Source of the DNA: a virus
DNA: 37,293 nt
Virus record (IMG/VR): IMGVR_UViG_3300031787_000380
Location: 1-37,293 of that record
Strand: one strand, 5' to 3'
Shown here: piece after piece, positions 16,020-24,603 of the stretch
Layout: each line of letters starts with the position of its first letter
Numbering within the stretch: position 1 is the stretch's first letter
The notes under the pieces: generated by a model
What the model saw: the letters and a program-made list of their open reading frames with translations, nothing else
What the model was told of the DNA's origin: nothing
The model's database searches: none
Translations under genes and position numbers: made by a program

Positions 16020-18281
16020 GTGCCATTCTTTACGACTCTCGCCGGAACCGATGGCCACGTCGATCTCGTGCTTGCCGTGAGAATCGAGGGCATCCCCGTC
16101 GCTTTTGTGGAGCGCGCGATCCCCGCGGCCGTCGCGGTTTCGCTCACGGGATACACGCAATTTGTCGGCATCACCCGGATCGAAGAGGGCGAGGCGATGC
16201 TTGACCTCGAAGAGCGCCGAGAAAAAGCGGCGTCGCTTGAATTCGATCTGCTCGACGACAGCACGCGCACGCTGCGCGCGTTGTTCGCCGTCAACACGCG
16301 CCGCACGGGATACTTCACCGGCAACAAAACGTCGTCGGACACGTCGCTTTCAATGAGCGCGGTTGGCACGCTTGCAAACAACCAAGCGATCTACACCGAC
16401 TCCGAGACGATCGACGCCGGCACCATCGGCGTCGGTGGTGTGACTGGCGCAGGCCGCGGTGCGTATGGGTCGACGGGCGCGGCTATCTTCGGCACGGCGA
16501 CGGCTGGCGATTCCTACTACACCACGCCGCCGAATTGGGTTGGTCGTCGTGCGTACCTGTACGGCTACACGCTCGACGCAGCGGGCGGCGGTGACGAAGA
16601 ATTGCTCGGAACTTGGATCGTCGACGAGCCGCCACGGTGCAGCGGTGACGATGCGTGGTCGATGACGCTGGCGTCCGTGGCGCAGGAATTCTACGAACGC
16701 GCGATCGGCTTCAACCTCGAAGAGGGCGAGATCCTGAGCGCCACGACGAGCGAAGTGGGCGGCGACACCGTCGTTGATTTCACCTTCACCGACGCGAACA
16801 TTTTTCGCACCGCTGCGGCGTGGCCGTCTTATCTGCTCGTCTCGTGGGATAGCGACGTTGCGGCGATCTATGAAATGATCAGCACGACGTCGACGACGGT
16901 GAGGATCAGAAGCGAGCCCGCTTTCGGCACGCTGTCGCCGATTGATTCGCAAATCCGCTACAACGCATACAAGCGGATCGCAGAAGAGGTTACGCTCGTC
17001 GACTGGACGACGGCGAAGAAGGCCCGGCAGATTGCGATCATCTCGGGCGGCACGTCGGGGCTGCACATCCCCTACCTGCTTCGATCCAACGAAGGCACGG
17101 GCGGGTCGTACGACGTGCTGCCTGGCCGCGTGGCGGCGTCATCGGACAGCCCCGGCTGGCGCATGGGCGCGGCATTCAAGGCGACCGAGATCGATACGGC
17201 CTCTTTTGAGTCGCTTGCGACGGGACCGATCACGACCATCCTGATCGATGGCGAGCGCAAGGTTTCCGAGGTGTTGCGGGAGTGGTGCTACCTGACAGGC
17301 ACAGCGACGCGCACGACGAGCGACGGCAGGCTTTCGACGTTCACCTTGGCGCCACCACGACAGGTGCTCACGACGACGTTGGACGCGAATAGCGTCGTTC
17401 CTGATTCGCGCGTCGAGGTGACCGCCGACGAGGGCGCGCTCGCGGCTCTGGCCACGGTGAAAATCGACTATTCGCCGCTGTCGAAAGAGTACCGGGGCAC
17501 GATCAACCTGTGCGACGTCGACTTGTCCAAGCGCTACGGGCGCGCGCCTCGACGTCGTGAATTTGAATTCCGCTCTTTCGGCTGTCAGGACGCGGCGCGC
17601 CTCGTGACAGGCGCGGCGCCGTTCATCCATCCGACCGATTTGAGTGTGTCCGAGGTGCCTTCCATCGTCGCGGACATTCTTGCCAGCGAAAGCGGTAAGG
17701 CGCGCGTGCTCGTGCGGCTCTCGCTCACGATGGCGCACCTTGGCCTGCGAATCGGCGACGTCGTCACGCTTTCAGGCTTGCCCGATGCTTTTTCGACGCT
17801 GCCCGACATGCAGGGCGGCACCCTCGACGGCACAAAGGCGCGCGTCGTGGCTCGTCGACCGCGGTACAACGACGCGCGCGTTGACGTCCAATTGCAGATC
17901 CTCGACCCGTTGCTCGTCGTCTGCCCGGCTGCGGTCATTGCTTCCGCCGCTGGCGCGGCGCTTACGCTCGCGACGACGGGGCCGGAGGTGTCGGGCGCGT
18001 CGCCGGGAAATGATTTTTATATCAACTCCTCCGTGCGCATCCATGACATTAGCCTCGGAACGTCGGAAACGCGCACGGTAACCGCGCGCACGTCGACGAC
18101 GATCACGCTCGCGTCTGCGCCGACAAACCCGATTCAGGCTGGCGTGGACTATGTCTGTTTCGAGCCGGATTTCAGCGATCCGGGCACGACGCCAAGCGGC
18201 TACACTCTCGAAGAAATGGCGACGTTGACCGACGATAACGAATTGGGCGGCGGTCCTCTGTTTGTGTCGAGGTGGCGCTAA
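16020..18281 (+). CDS. Tail tip / baseplate hub protein (753 aa)
   Basis: The largest tail gene after the tape measure, with a GTG start 3 bases past the previous stop. The protein is beta-rich throughout. Residues about 500-610 contain a GQxAARL-like helix followed by a LSLTMAHLGLRIGDVVTLSG segment. This resembles the OB-type hub region of siphovirus tip proteins, where a Gly-Asp-x-Val strand recurs. The C-terminal 120 residues look like a separate exposed beta domain. Hub proteins close the tail tube and carry receptor-binding or lytic modules; I see no enzyme motif here. Size and position make the hub call likely. Confidence 0.65.
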   Translation: MPFFTTLAGTDGHVDLVLAVRIEGIPVAFVERAIPAAVAVSLTGYTQFVGITRIEEGEAMLDLEERREKAASLEFDLLDDSTRTLRALFAVNTRRTGYFTGNKTSSDTSLSMSAVGTLANNQAIYTDSETIDAGTIGVGGVTGAGRGAYGSTGAAIFGTATAGDSYYTTPPNWVGRRAYLYGYTLDAAGGGDEELLGTWIVDEPPRCSGDDAWSMTLASVAQEFYERAIGFNLEEGEILSATTSEVGGDTVVDFTFTDANIFRTAAAWPSYLLVSWDSDVAAIYEMISTTSTTVRIRSEPAFGTLSPIDSQIRYNAYKRIAEEVTLVDWTTAKKARQIAIISGGTSGLHIPYLLRSNEGTGGSYDVLPGRVAASSDSPGWRMGAAFKATEIDTASFESLATGPITTILIDGERKVSEVLREWCYLTGTATRTTSDGRLSTFTLAPPRQVLTTTLDANSVVPDSRVEVTADEGALAALATVKIDYSPLSKEYRGTINLCDVDLSKRYGRAPRRREFEFRSFGCQDAARLVTGAAPFIHPTDLSVSEVPSIVADILASESGKARVLVRLSLTMAHLGLRIGDVVTLSGLPDAFSTLPDMQGGTLDGTKARVVARRPRYNDARVDVQLQILDPLLVVCPAAVIASAAGAALTLATTGPEVSGASPGNDFYINSSVRIHDISLGTSETRTVTARTSTTITLASAPTNPIQAGVDYVCFEPDFSDPGTTPSGYTLEEMATLTDDNELGGGPLFVSRWR

Positions 18282-19594
18282 TGGTCCGCAAGAAAAACAC
18301 CACATTCCAAGGCGTGCCATCCGTCGACACGGCGCGCGATGCGTCGATCTTCGCGCGCACGATCGCCAATACCGCAGGCGATCTAGCTCTCGTGCTCGAC
18401 AAGATCACCGGCGAGAACGGGCAGACGCCGATCGACCACAGCGGCACCGCGGGGCTTGGGTGTCCGCTTGGGCTGCCCGTCACAAGTCAGACGATCGACA
18501 AGTCGATCACGCTCGCCGGAGGGACGGCGGGGCTCTACGCCGTGCTCGTCGTTCCTGTGTATTGGGTGCCCGGCGTGACGCTCTATCGCCTCGACGTCGA
18601 TTTCTCCGTCTCGTCCGATACTTGGTTCGAGGTGCGCAATTCGTCGTGGGTGGTGACCACGGGCGGGCAAATGCGGGAAACCGTCACCGGTGACGGCGTC
18701 ATCTATGACACCGGGGAAGGCATCGTCCCGACTGTCAATTCGTGGGGATACGTCGTCATCTATCGTCGATTGAGCACGATCGTTGCCGAATCTGGCCGGA
18801 TAAAGCAGTGGCGGCTTTATCCTGTGTATCGTGCGGCGTCGACGACAGGGGCTCTTCCGCCATCGAACACGACGACAGGGTCGCCCTATGCCGCGTCGTC
18901 GACGTTCACGCCTGCGGTCATGACGGCAAACGAAATCGACACGGACATGCCATCCCCGATCTATGGCCTCGACGCCTATGTGTTGACGCGGCTCAACCGC
19001 ATGATCAACACCGCGTGGGAATACGTTACGGGCGGAAAGATTCCGGGCAATTACGCCTATCAATGCTCGACGACGTGGGACAACAACCGCGCTTCGTTCC
19101 TGAACGAGGGCCTTCCGGCGTTTCCAATGTTCGCGACGGCGACGTCGTGCGTGCATTATGATGCCGTCATCGGCGCGGGAAAAAACAATTTCCTCGGTAC
19201 GCTCGGGCCTGCTGCGCCTACGGTGGGTCCGACCGGATGGGCGCGGTATCCAACCGCACAGGCAGCGTCGATCGTGTTCGCGCGCACGCGCGGCTACACG
19301 CCGAAATTTCCCAACGGCGCGACAAGCAAGCTCACCGCCCGCGTGCTCGCATACGACTATGATCACGGCGGCGCGCTCGGCGCGTGGTCCGCCACGATTG
19401 CGACCGCGGCGGGCAGCAAAACGGCGGCATTCGCGCAAATCGGCGCGACGCGGTGGTGGGTCGCGGAGCTTACGGCGATCCCGTTCACGCAAGAATTGCG
19501 ATCCAATTTTACGCTGTCGCTGAGCCACACGACGCCTGGCGCGCTCGCCGATGAAATCATCGTGACGGGCTACACGCTGGCCTTCATCGCCTGA
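18281..19594 (+). CDS. Putative tail fibre / receptor-region protein (437 aa)
   Basis: ATG 18281 overlaps the hub stop (TAATG); a GTG three codons upstream is possible but less likely. The 437-residue product is rich in Thr, Ser, Gly, Ala and aromatic residues with strands across its length. Examples are YAVLVVPVYWVPGVTLYRLD (about 88-107) and a C-terminal beta domain ending in EIIVTGYTLAFIA. Being the gene after the hub, it probably belongs to the tail tip or fibre and could meet the host receptor. No known adhesin or enzyme domain is seen. Confidence 0.5.
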   Translation: MVRKKNTTFQGVPSVDTARDASIFARTIANTAGDLALVLDKITGENGQTPIDHSGTAGLGCPLGLPVTSQTIDKSITLAGGTAGLYAVLVVPVYWVPGVTLYRLDVDFSVSSDTWFEVRNSSWVVTTGGQMRETVTGDGVIYDTGEGIVPTVNSWGYVVIYRRLSTIVAESGRIKQWRLYPVYRAASTTGALPPSNTTTGSPYAASSTFTPAVMTANEIDTDMPSPIYGLDAYVLTRLNRMINTAWEYVTGGKIPGNYAYQCSTTWDNNRASFLNEGLPAFPMFATATSCVHYDAVIGAGKNNFLGTLGPAAPTVGPTGWARYPTAQAASIVFARTRGYTPKFPNGATSKLTARVLAYDYDHGGALGAWSATIATAAGSKTAAFAQIGATRWWVAELTAIPFTQELRSNFTLSLSHTTPGALADEIIVTGYTLAFIA

Positions 19595-19603
19595 GGTGAC
19601 CGC

Positions 19604-20260
19604 ATGTCGATGGGAAAGATCGTTTCGTCTCGACCGCTCACACAAGGTGACGTGAATTCACTGTCGCCAGCGTATGCGTCGATCGCGTCGTCGCTGGCCG
19701 GTCGCGTGCGCTATCTGTATGAGCTTGTCGCTGGCGAGGCAGCCTATCCCGCGGACGGCGTTGCGATTCCGCTCAATCCGCAGGGCAAGGTCGGGATCGA
19801 CCGCAGCGGGCCGCCGTGGGGCGACGCGCACATGCACCCGCTGTGGCACGTCGAGGGCGTGCCGCCCGACGCCAATTGCTACGGGCAGACGCCGATCGCG
19901 TCTATCTCGACGCAGAATGACACCGTGCGCCTCTTGGCGATCTTTCATTGCCGACCGTTTTTCGAGGCGCCGTTGGTCCCCTACTCGCGCGGCTATCTCG
20001 ACGTTACGGCTACGCGCATCGGCGGCGCGGGCACCGCGACGGCGACGGTTCGCATCTATGACCAACGTGGCTCCACGTCGTCGCACACCGGATCGCTTTC
20101 GGTGGCGTCGGCGACCGTCGCCGCGAACATGACCGGCACCCCGTATTGTCGCGTCAGGCCGGGGCGCAACGTGGTTCCTATCGAAATCACGCTCACGTCG
20201 ACAACCGGGATCAACATCATCAGTCTCGGATTGAATCAGGTTCAGCGTCGGACGCACTGA
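19604..20260 (+). CDS. Putative tail tip protein (218 aa), last late gene
   Basis: A 218-residue protein with a GAGGTGA ribosome site, the last plus-strand gene before the convergent left operon. Residues 1-60 are helical. Residues about 110-218 form a beta domain with FHCRPFFEAP, an ATATVRIYDQRGST strand pair and a Thr-rich C terminus. It is probably a virion tail-end protein by location. It overlaps the end of the opposite-strand gene at 20220 by 41 bases, and no terminator is visible between them. Confidence 0.5.
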   Translation: MSMGKIVSSRPLTQGDVNSLSPAYASIASSLAGRVRYLYELVAGEAAYPADGVAIPLNPQGKVGIDRSGPPWGDAHMHPLWHVEGVPPDANCYGQTPIASISTQNDTVRLLAIFHCRPFFEAPLVPYSRGYLDVTATRIGGAGTATATVRIYDQRGSTSSHTGSLSVASATVAANMTGTPYCRVRPGRNVVPIEITLTSTTGINIISLGLNQVQRRTH

Positions 20261-20459
20261 CGATCAAGGCCACCGCTCGGCGCTGGCCCTCCAATCGGCG
20301 CACCCGTGCGCGCAGCGTGGCGCGTTCTGAGCGCAGATCGTCGACCACCCGCACTAGCGACGCGATCCGCTGGCGAGCGCGCGTCAGGTGGTATCGTAGT
20401 TCGCCAGCCGTCATCCGATCGACGTCGCCGGTTGCGACGTGTTCAGTCGTCGATGTCAC
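20220..20459 (-). CDS. Small coiled-coil hypothetical protein (79 aa)
   Basis: I chose the GTG at 20459, which overlaps the stop of the upstream gene; a longer frame to 20552 would cover half that gene. The protein has a 25-residue N terminus and then a charged Arg/Ala/Leu coiled coil (RARQRIASLVRVVDDLRSER onward). It is the last gene of the left operon. It resembles small outer partners of phage spanin pairs only in size, with no lipobox, so the function is unknown. Confidence 0.5.
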   Translation of the reverse strand: MTSTTEHVATGDVDRMTAGELRYHLTRARQRIASLVRVVDDLRSERATLRARVRRLEGQRRAVALIVSASDAEPDSIRD

Positions 20460-20589
20460 GGCAGACCCTTTCGTCGTCGTACCATTGCGCGAGCCTGCGG
20501 TCGAAGTCGCGACGGCGGCGGGTGTGCGCCGCCTCCACGGCGCCCCACGCACACCCGGCGACGATGGCGAGCGCCACGATAATCGTCAT
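20443..20589 (-). CDS. Small single-pass membrane protein (48 aa)
   Basis: A 48-residue protein from ATG 20589, overlapping the stop of the gene upstream by ATGA. Residues 2-21 are hydrophobic (TIIVALAIVAGCAWGAVEAA). The rest is charged, with RRRRDFDRR and an acidic end. The membrane anchor plus overlapping coiled-coil gene downstream is reminiscent of overlapping spanin genes, but both are very short, so this is only a possibility. Confidence 0.5.
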   Translation of the reverse strand: MTIIVALAIVAGCAWGAVEAAHTRRRRDFDRRLAQWYDDERVCRDIDD

Positions 20590-20999
20590 CCCATGCGCTC
20601 CCGTGGAAGAATGACGAGCGCGTCGGGGCGCAGGCCAAGGCGATTGATGTCGCGAGGATTGGCCCACTTCGCCCGGCCGTCCGCCACGAGGTCATCGGCG
20701 ACGCCTCGGCAATGCCACGTCACGACGTAGTGACCGTCTCGGATCATGCGCTCTTCCGTCTTGCGTCGCACATAGCGCTTCCGGTCGGACTTTTCCCGCG
20801 CCATCGATCGGTGATTGCGCACACAGGTAGCGCACGTCTGCTTTCCCGTGCGCGCCTCGCTCGTGTGGCACTTCGCGCACATTGGCCGCGTGTGCACGAT
20901 GCGCGGCAACAGCTCGTCTTCGATGCACCGCACGGGCTTTGCCGCCCGCTCGCGTGGCGTGCGCTCGTCGTCGAAGACGCCCATTGAAAAGAGATCCAT
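20586..20999 (-). CDS. Zinc-ribbon hypothetical protein (137 aa)
   Basis: ATG 20999 follows the methyltransferase stop by four bases; upstream in-frame starts would lie inside that gene. Residues about 40-62 contain MCAKCH, then after 12 residues CATC and a following H, a treble-clef or zinc-ribbon type knuckle pair. A basic stretch REKSDRKRYVRRKTEER follows at about 66-82. A small globular C-terminal part has VVTWHCRG. A nucleic-acid-binding role linked to the methyltransferase upstream is plausible. No HNH catalytic pair is evident, so I do not call a nuclease. Confidence 0.6.
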   Translation of the reverse strand: MDLFSMGVFDDERTPRERAAKPVRCIEDELLPRIVHTRPMCAKCHTSEARTGKQTCATCVRNHRSMAREKSDRKRYVRRKTEERMIRDGHYVVTWHCRGVADDLVADGRAKWANPRDINRLGLRPDALVILPRERMG

Positions 21000-21003
21000 T
21001 GTC

Positions 21004-21894
21004 CTACTCCGCAAACAAAAGAGGTTGACGTTCGCTGCCATGCGCAACGGTCGCAAGGTTTTTGACGGCTTGGTCAAAATATGAACGCTTCAATTCTGCG
21101 CCGATAAACTTTCGACCCATTTCAAGCGAGACATAGCCTTCGCTGCCGATGCCCATGAAAGGAGACAGGACGATGTCGCCTGGGTTTGACCACAGTTTGA
21201 CGCCTCGTCGGATGACGCCAAGCTGGAGCGGGCAAATATGCTTTTCGTCGTCATCTTCGCGCGCGCTTCGGTGCTGCAACGTATCACTCTGGTCGATGTC
21301 CATCCAGACTGGCGAAGCATACTGCTGCCACATCTGAACCGGCATATCGTCGCCCTTGCCAGTGTGTGTGACCGGCTCAGGGTTTTCTCCGGGCTTGCGC
21401 ATGGTGACGAGGTAGTCGGGAATCCCCTGGCGGCTCATAGCGCTGTCTTTTTTGATCTGCTTGTGCAGCAGGCCGAGAGCCTTTGTACGCTGCATGGCTG
21501 TTACTGGATCCTTCCAGATAACGACCTCAGAATGGAAGACCCATCCGACCTCTTGAAACGCTCGAATAAGCTGCCCTCGGAAATCAGTAAGGCCGATGAC
21601 GCCGTCGCGCGCTTTTGACGTCGGGAGCAGCATGCAGTGGAATGAAAGAAGCCGCCCCGGCTTCATCACGCGATAAAGCTCGGGCACGAGATACCGGAAC
21701 TGCCCGAAGAACTCGTCGTGGTTTGCGCAATTTCCCATGTCACGCGGGCTTGCGCTGTAAGTATAGAGGCTCGCAAACGGTGGCGAGAAGATCGAATAGT
21801 GGACGCTGTTGTCTGGCATTCCGCGTAGCACGTCGACGCAGTCGGAATGGTATGCGGCGTAGTTGTTCTGGATGACCTGGTCGATGACGTTCAT
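21004..21894 (-). CDS. DNA methyltransferase, N4-cytosine/N6-adenine type (orphan)
   Basis: A 296-residue protein with an ideal GAGGGAG ribosome site. It has the permuted (beta-class) order: catalytic motif IV FSPPF at 36-40 near the N terminus, a KPGR turn at 78-81, and the AdoMet-binding LSPFMGIGSEG at 243-253 near the C terminus, followed by GAELKRSYF (265-273). This is the PF01555 fold, which transfers a methyl group from AdoMet to an exocyclic amino group. SPP-type motif IV is often seen in N4-cytosine enzymes, but the base cannot be settled by eye. No restriction nuclease is nearby, so it is probably a self-protection or regulatory enzyme. It lies ten bases downstream of an SNF2-type helicase. 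Confidence 0.85.
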   Translation of the reverse strand: MNVIDQVIQNNYAAYHSDCVDVLRGMPDNSVHYSIFSPPFASLYTYSASPRDMGNCANHDEFFGQFRYLVPELYRVMKPGRLLSFHCMLLPTSKARDGVIGLTDFRGQLIRAFQEVGWVFHSEVVIWKDPVTAMQRTKALGLLHKQIKKDSAMSRQGIPDYLVTMRKPGENPEPVTHTGKGDDMPVQMWQQYASPVWMDIDQSDTLQHRSAREDDDEKHICPLQLGVIRRGVKLWSNPGDIVLSPFMGIGSEGYVSLEMGRKFIGAELKRSYFDQAVKNLATVAHGSERQPLLFAE

Positions 21895-21904
21895 TTTTTC
21901 TCCC

Positions 21905-23278
21905 TCACTCTGAAACGAGCCACGACGGAATCGTCATGCTCACGTTGGCGTTGTATGCGTTGAATTCTCTGGCGGTGGCGCCGCTTACTTCGTTGCGGAC
22001 GCTGTCGATGACCTGAAGCGCCATTTCTGCGCCAAGGCGGGCGGCATCTGCCTCTTTGCGTCGATAGTTGTCAATCACAAGCTGCTCCGTTTCTGCGCGG
22101 ATGATGTGGACATCGACAGGGCGCGATTGCCCGAAGCGCCACGATCGCCGGATGGCTTGGTATGTCTGCTCGTAGCTGTGACTTGCCCCGGCGAAGACCT
22201 GGCGAGCGCAGTGCTGCCAGTTTAGGCCAAAACCTGCGATGCTTGGCTTCGTCACGATGACGCGCGCCTTTCCTGACGCAAACGCAGCTAGCTTTTCCTG
22301 TTTGACGTCGATGTCATCGCTACCCGTAACCTCGACTGCGTCCGGTATGGCGGACGCGATGGCCTCACTTTCGTCGTTCATCTCGCACCACACGATGACC
22401 GGGACATCGCACGATGCCACTTCGATGGCCTTTTGCGTGCGAGCATCAAGCGTCGCCCTCCGCGTGGCGCGCTGGTCCGATAGCGATGTAGCGTTGACAG
22501 CAAAGAGCATACCGGCGGCATGCGCTGTGGTGTGGTCGACAGGCAAGACGTGCTCGTGGAATCGCAACGGCGGCAGCGCGTATGATCCATCATCGTAGCC
22601 AAGGTCGGATGGCTTGCGGACTACGGCTCCCCACGTTGCTACCCATCTCCAAAAAGATTTGACCGCATGACCCTTTAGTCGCCAGTCCTGGGTCGTATCC
22701 ATGTCGTGCACGAAGTATTCGGCAAGCATCTCGACACGCGACTTTACGCCGAGGAATTCCGAATGATTGCCTAACTCAGTGAAATCGTTAGGTGCCGGTG
22801 TCGCCGTGGCGGCAAGCCTGTATGGCGTCGACTTGAACCCCGTGATGATGGCGTTGCGCGTTGACCCGTTGAAGCTCTTTAGAATGCTTGACTCGTCGAG
22901 AACGATGCCGACGAACGCGCCGAGGTCAAAACGATCCATCATCTCATAGTTGGTGATTGTGATCTGGTCACCGGCATCTGCGCGGCGATAGGCAATATCG
23001 ACACCGAACCGCTTTGCTTCTGCGACCGTCTGCTGGGCGACAGCAAGGGGCGCAAGGATGAGAACACGGCCGCGGTATGCGACATGGCGCGCCCATTCGA
23101 CCTGCATGGCTGTTTTGCCGAGGCCGGTATCCGCGAAAATAGCAGACCGCCCCTTGCGCAGCGCCCATCTGACAAGATCACGCTGATGCGGAAACAGATG
23201 ACCACTGATGTCGGCGTTTTCGATGCCATCGAAGACGCGAATGTCTGCCTTCATACTGATGAAGTCTTGATAGTCCAC
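21905..23278 (-). CDS. SNF2-type superfamily II helicase (457 aa)
   Basis: GTG 23278 has GAGGGAG upstream. Motifs: Q-like FPHQRDLV (29-36), Walker A ADTGLGKT (49-56), motif Ia LILAPLAV, Walker B VLDES (126-130, with DESS in place of DEAH), motif III TATPAPN (158-164), and a C-terminal SNF2-like motif VI QAIRRSWRFGQSRPV (374-388). These enzymes move along duplex DNA by ATP hydrolysis. The gene is directly coupled to an orphan methyltransferase, suggesting that they act together on DNA or in the same defence-evasion or replication step. Base use is more A/T-rich than in the flanking genes, a sign of separate origin. Confidence 0.85.
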   Translation of the reverse strand: MDYQDFISMKADIRVFDGIENADISGHLFPHQRDLVRWALRKGRSAIFADTGLGKTAMQVEWARHVAYRGRVLILAPLAVAQQTVAEAKRFGVDIAYRRADAGDQITITNYEMMDRFDLGAFVGIVLDESSILKSFNGSTRNAIITGFKSTPYRLAATATPAPNDFTELGNHSEFLGVKSRVEMLAEYFVHDMDTTQDWRLKGHAVKSFWRWVATWGAVVRKPSDLGYDDGSYALPPLRFHEHVLPVDHTTAHAAGMLFAVNATSLSDQRATRRATLDARTQKAIEVASCDVPVIVWCEMNDESEAIASAIPDAVEVTGSDDIDVKQEKLAAFASGKARVIVTKPSIAGFGLNWQHCARQVFAGASHSYEQTYQAIRRSWRFGQSRPVDVHIIRAETEQLVIDNYRRKEADAARLGAEMALQVIDSVRNEVSGATAREFNAYNANVSMTIPSWLVSE

Positions 23279-23290
23279 TTGTATCTCCCT

Positions 23291-23307
23291 CGCCGACGAT
23301 GTCGGCG
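23291..23307 (-). promoter_or_regulatory. Hairpin before the SNF2 helicase ribosome site
   Basis: CGCCGAC / GTCGGCG form a perfect 7-bp stem with a GAT-type 3-base loop, just upstream of the helicase Shine-Dalgarno. There is no U-run, so translational control or processing is more likely than termination. Confidence 0.4.
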
Positions 23308-23308
23308 C

Positions 23309-23398
23309 CTATTCTCCCGAATCCCTGAACGCTTCGAGCACGCACACGATGAGGATTCCCACGGCGAGTGCGAGCCCGGTAAGCGTGCTGGCGTCCAC
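23309..23398 (-). CDS. Very small membrane protein (29 aa)
   Basis: A 29-codon frame read from GTG 23398, which overlaps the stop of the gene upstream (TAGTG), to TAG 23309-23311. The product is one hydrophobic segment (about residues 5-24, TLTGLALAVGILIVCVLEAF) with a short charged end. The overlap and composition support a real gene, although at this size chance cannot be excluded. Confidence 0.45.
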   Translation of the reverse strand: MDASTLTGLALAVGILIVCVLEAFRDSGE

Positions 23399-23538
23399 TA
23401 GGTGCCGCCCATGTCTTTGTAGATTTTCTGCACGAGGCTCCAATCACGATCGCTAAACGCGCTTTCGGGCTTGCCTTTGCTTTCGCTCACGGCCTTTTTG
23501 GCGCGCGTCCATTTCGCTTCGTCTCGCTTGCCTGGCAT
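23398..23538 (-). CDS. Small basic phage protein (46 aa)
   Basis: I chose ATG 23538 because GGAG lies seven bases upstream; an ATG two codons earlier is too close to that site. The protein has the form KRDEAKWTRAKKAV at its N terminus and ends DWSLVQKIYKDMGG. Small proteins with this pattern (a charged KWxxAKK helix and a final xxLVxxIYxxM helix) recur in phages and prophages. Their role is unknown. Confidence 0.65.
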   Translation of the reverse strand: MPGKRDEAKWTRAKKAVSESKGKPESAFSDRDWSLVQKIYKDMGGT

Positions 23539-23540
23539 GG

Positions 23541-23873
23541 TCATTCTCCTTTGCCCTCGACGTGGTCGCGGAGGCGCCGCAGCAATGCGTCGCGTTGGTA
23601 CCAATCGAAAATCGCGCCCGACTCTAGCGCGGTGATCGTTGCCCGGACAGTCTCACGAAGGCGCCGCGCCTCGCTGTCGTCACCGGGCACGATGTCGAAG
23701 ATTTGCAGGGCAACGCGCACGGCGAGAAGCGCCGTTTCTGCGTTCGATAGCCTTTCCCGCAGCGCGTGCACCTGAAAGCCGGTCGCATCCTCGCGCGCCA
23801 TCGCTGCGTCGCGCTCCGCGCGTAGGCGCTCGATTTCGTCGGTGAGGATGGCGCCCTCGACGTCATGCGGCAT
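23541..23873 (-). CDS. Coiled-coil hypothetical protein (110 aa)
   Basis: ATG 23873 overlaps the end of the exonuclease gene by 11 bases. Residues 10-55 form a charged coiled coil (ILTDEIERLRAERDAAMARE onward). Residues 60-110 are a second helical part containing FDIVPGDDSEARRLRETV and a final RRLRDHVEGKGE. It is likely a small accessory factor in the recombination operon. No family is recognised. Confidence 0.55.
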   Translation of the reverse strand: MPHDVEGAILTDEIERLRAERDAAMAREDATGFQVHALRERLSNAETALLAVRVALQIFDIVPGDDSEARRLRETVRATITALESGAIFDWYQRDALLRRLRDHVEGKGE

Positions 23874-24603
23874 CGCTGTCCTCTTTCGCGCCCGGAAGGC
23901 GCGCGTCTTTCTTCGCCCAATACACGAGCAAGGCACCGTGGAAGACACGCCAACCAGCGTCGAGCTTTTCAGGCGTCAACGCGATCTCGTTGACGACGTC
24001 GCCTTCGATTGGCGCATGAAACACGACGCCGCCGCCGGTGATCAGGTGCTCGCGGTCATCGCGCGACCAATCCCAGAGATGACGATAGGCGGCCAACTGT
24101 GGCACGACCTCGTCGAAGGCGCCTTTGCCCGTCTTGAGATCGGCGACGTACGTGACTCCGTCTCGCTCGACGATAAAGTCGAGCGTTCCGCCCCATCCTT
24201 CGCCGACGTCGAAGATCGAACTATTCCATTCGCTGGCGACGACCCGGTAGCCACGCGCTGCGATGTGATCGATCACGCGCTGCGCACACGCGCGGGCCGC
24301 GTCGCTCGCATCCTCGGGCCATGCCTCGCCCGCGTAGTGCGCCTCAACGCATGCGTGCGCCTGCGTACCCGCGTCGGCGGCGTCTTGCCGGCGCTGAAAT
24401 GGCGCCTTGCGCCCGATCTCGATTGCCTGCTCCGCCGGCTGGCCGCCGTCGACAATCGCGGCGGCCGTGGCTTCTGCTGCGGCGCGCGCGGCCCATGGCA
24501 CGAGCGCCGGCTTGTCGAGCACCGCAAGAACGGTGGTGACACCTGGCAAGCGCTTGCCGTTGCTGTCGCGGTACTGCCTACGGGGCTTCTTTGTCGTCGT
24601 CAT
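23863..24603 (-). CDS. RecB/Cas4-like PD-(D/E)XK exonuclease (246 aa)
   Basis: ATG 24603 overlaps the HTH gene stop by ATGA. The nuclease core reads in order: GTQAHACVEAH (His83), an acidic Glu at about 125, GGTLDFIV (Asp142), VADLKTGKG (Asp155 and Lys157) and QLAAY (Gln169). This is the metal-binding pattern of phage RecB-like exonucleases, which trim duplex ends to give single strands for annealing. With the ATPase and ssDNA-binding genes upstream it completes a recombination cassette. No Cys cluster for an iron-sulphur centre is seen, so it is closer to RecB-like phage nucleases than to Cas4 proper. Confidence 0.8.
   Translation of the reverse strand: MTTTKKPRRQYRDSNGKRLPGVTTVLAVLDKPALVPWAARAAAEATAAAIVDGGQPAEQAIEIGRKAPFQRRQDAADAGTQAHACVEAHYAGEAWPEDASDAARACAQRVIDHIAARGYRVVASEWNSSIFDVGEGWGGTLDFIVERDGVTYVADLKTGKGAFDEVVPQLAAYRHLWDWSRDDREHLITGGGVVFHAPIEGDVVNEIALTPEKLDAGWRVFHGALLVYWAKKDARLPGAKEDSDAA

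Noticed and set aside
20586-20999. HNH endonuclease
   Set aside because: The protein has two Cys knuckles but no His-Asn-His catalytic pattern between them, so only a zinc-binding protein is supported.
21004-23278. A complete restriction-modification or DISARM-like defence system
   Set aside because: Methyltransferase and helicase are present, but there is no nuclease, phospholipase-like or other required partner next to them.
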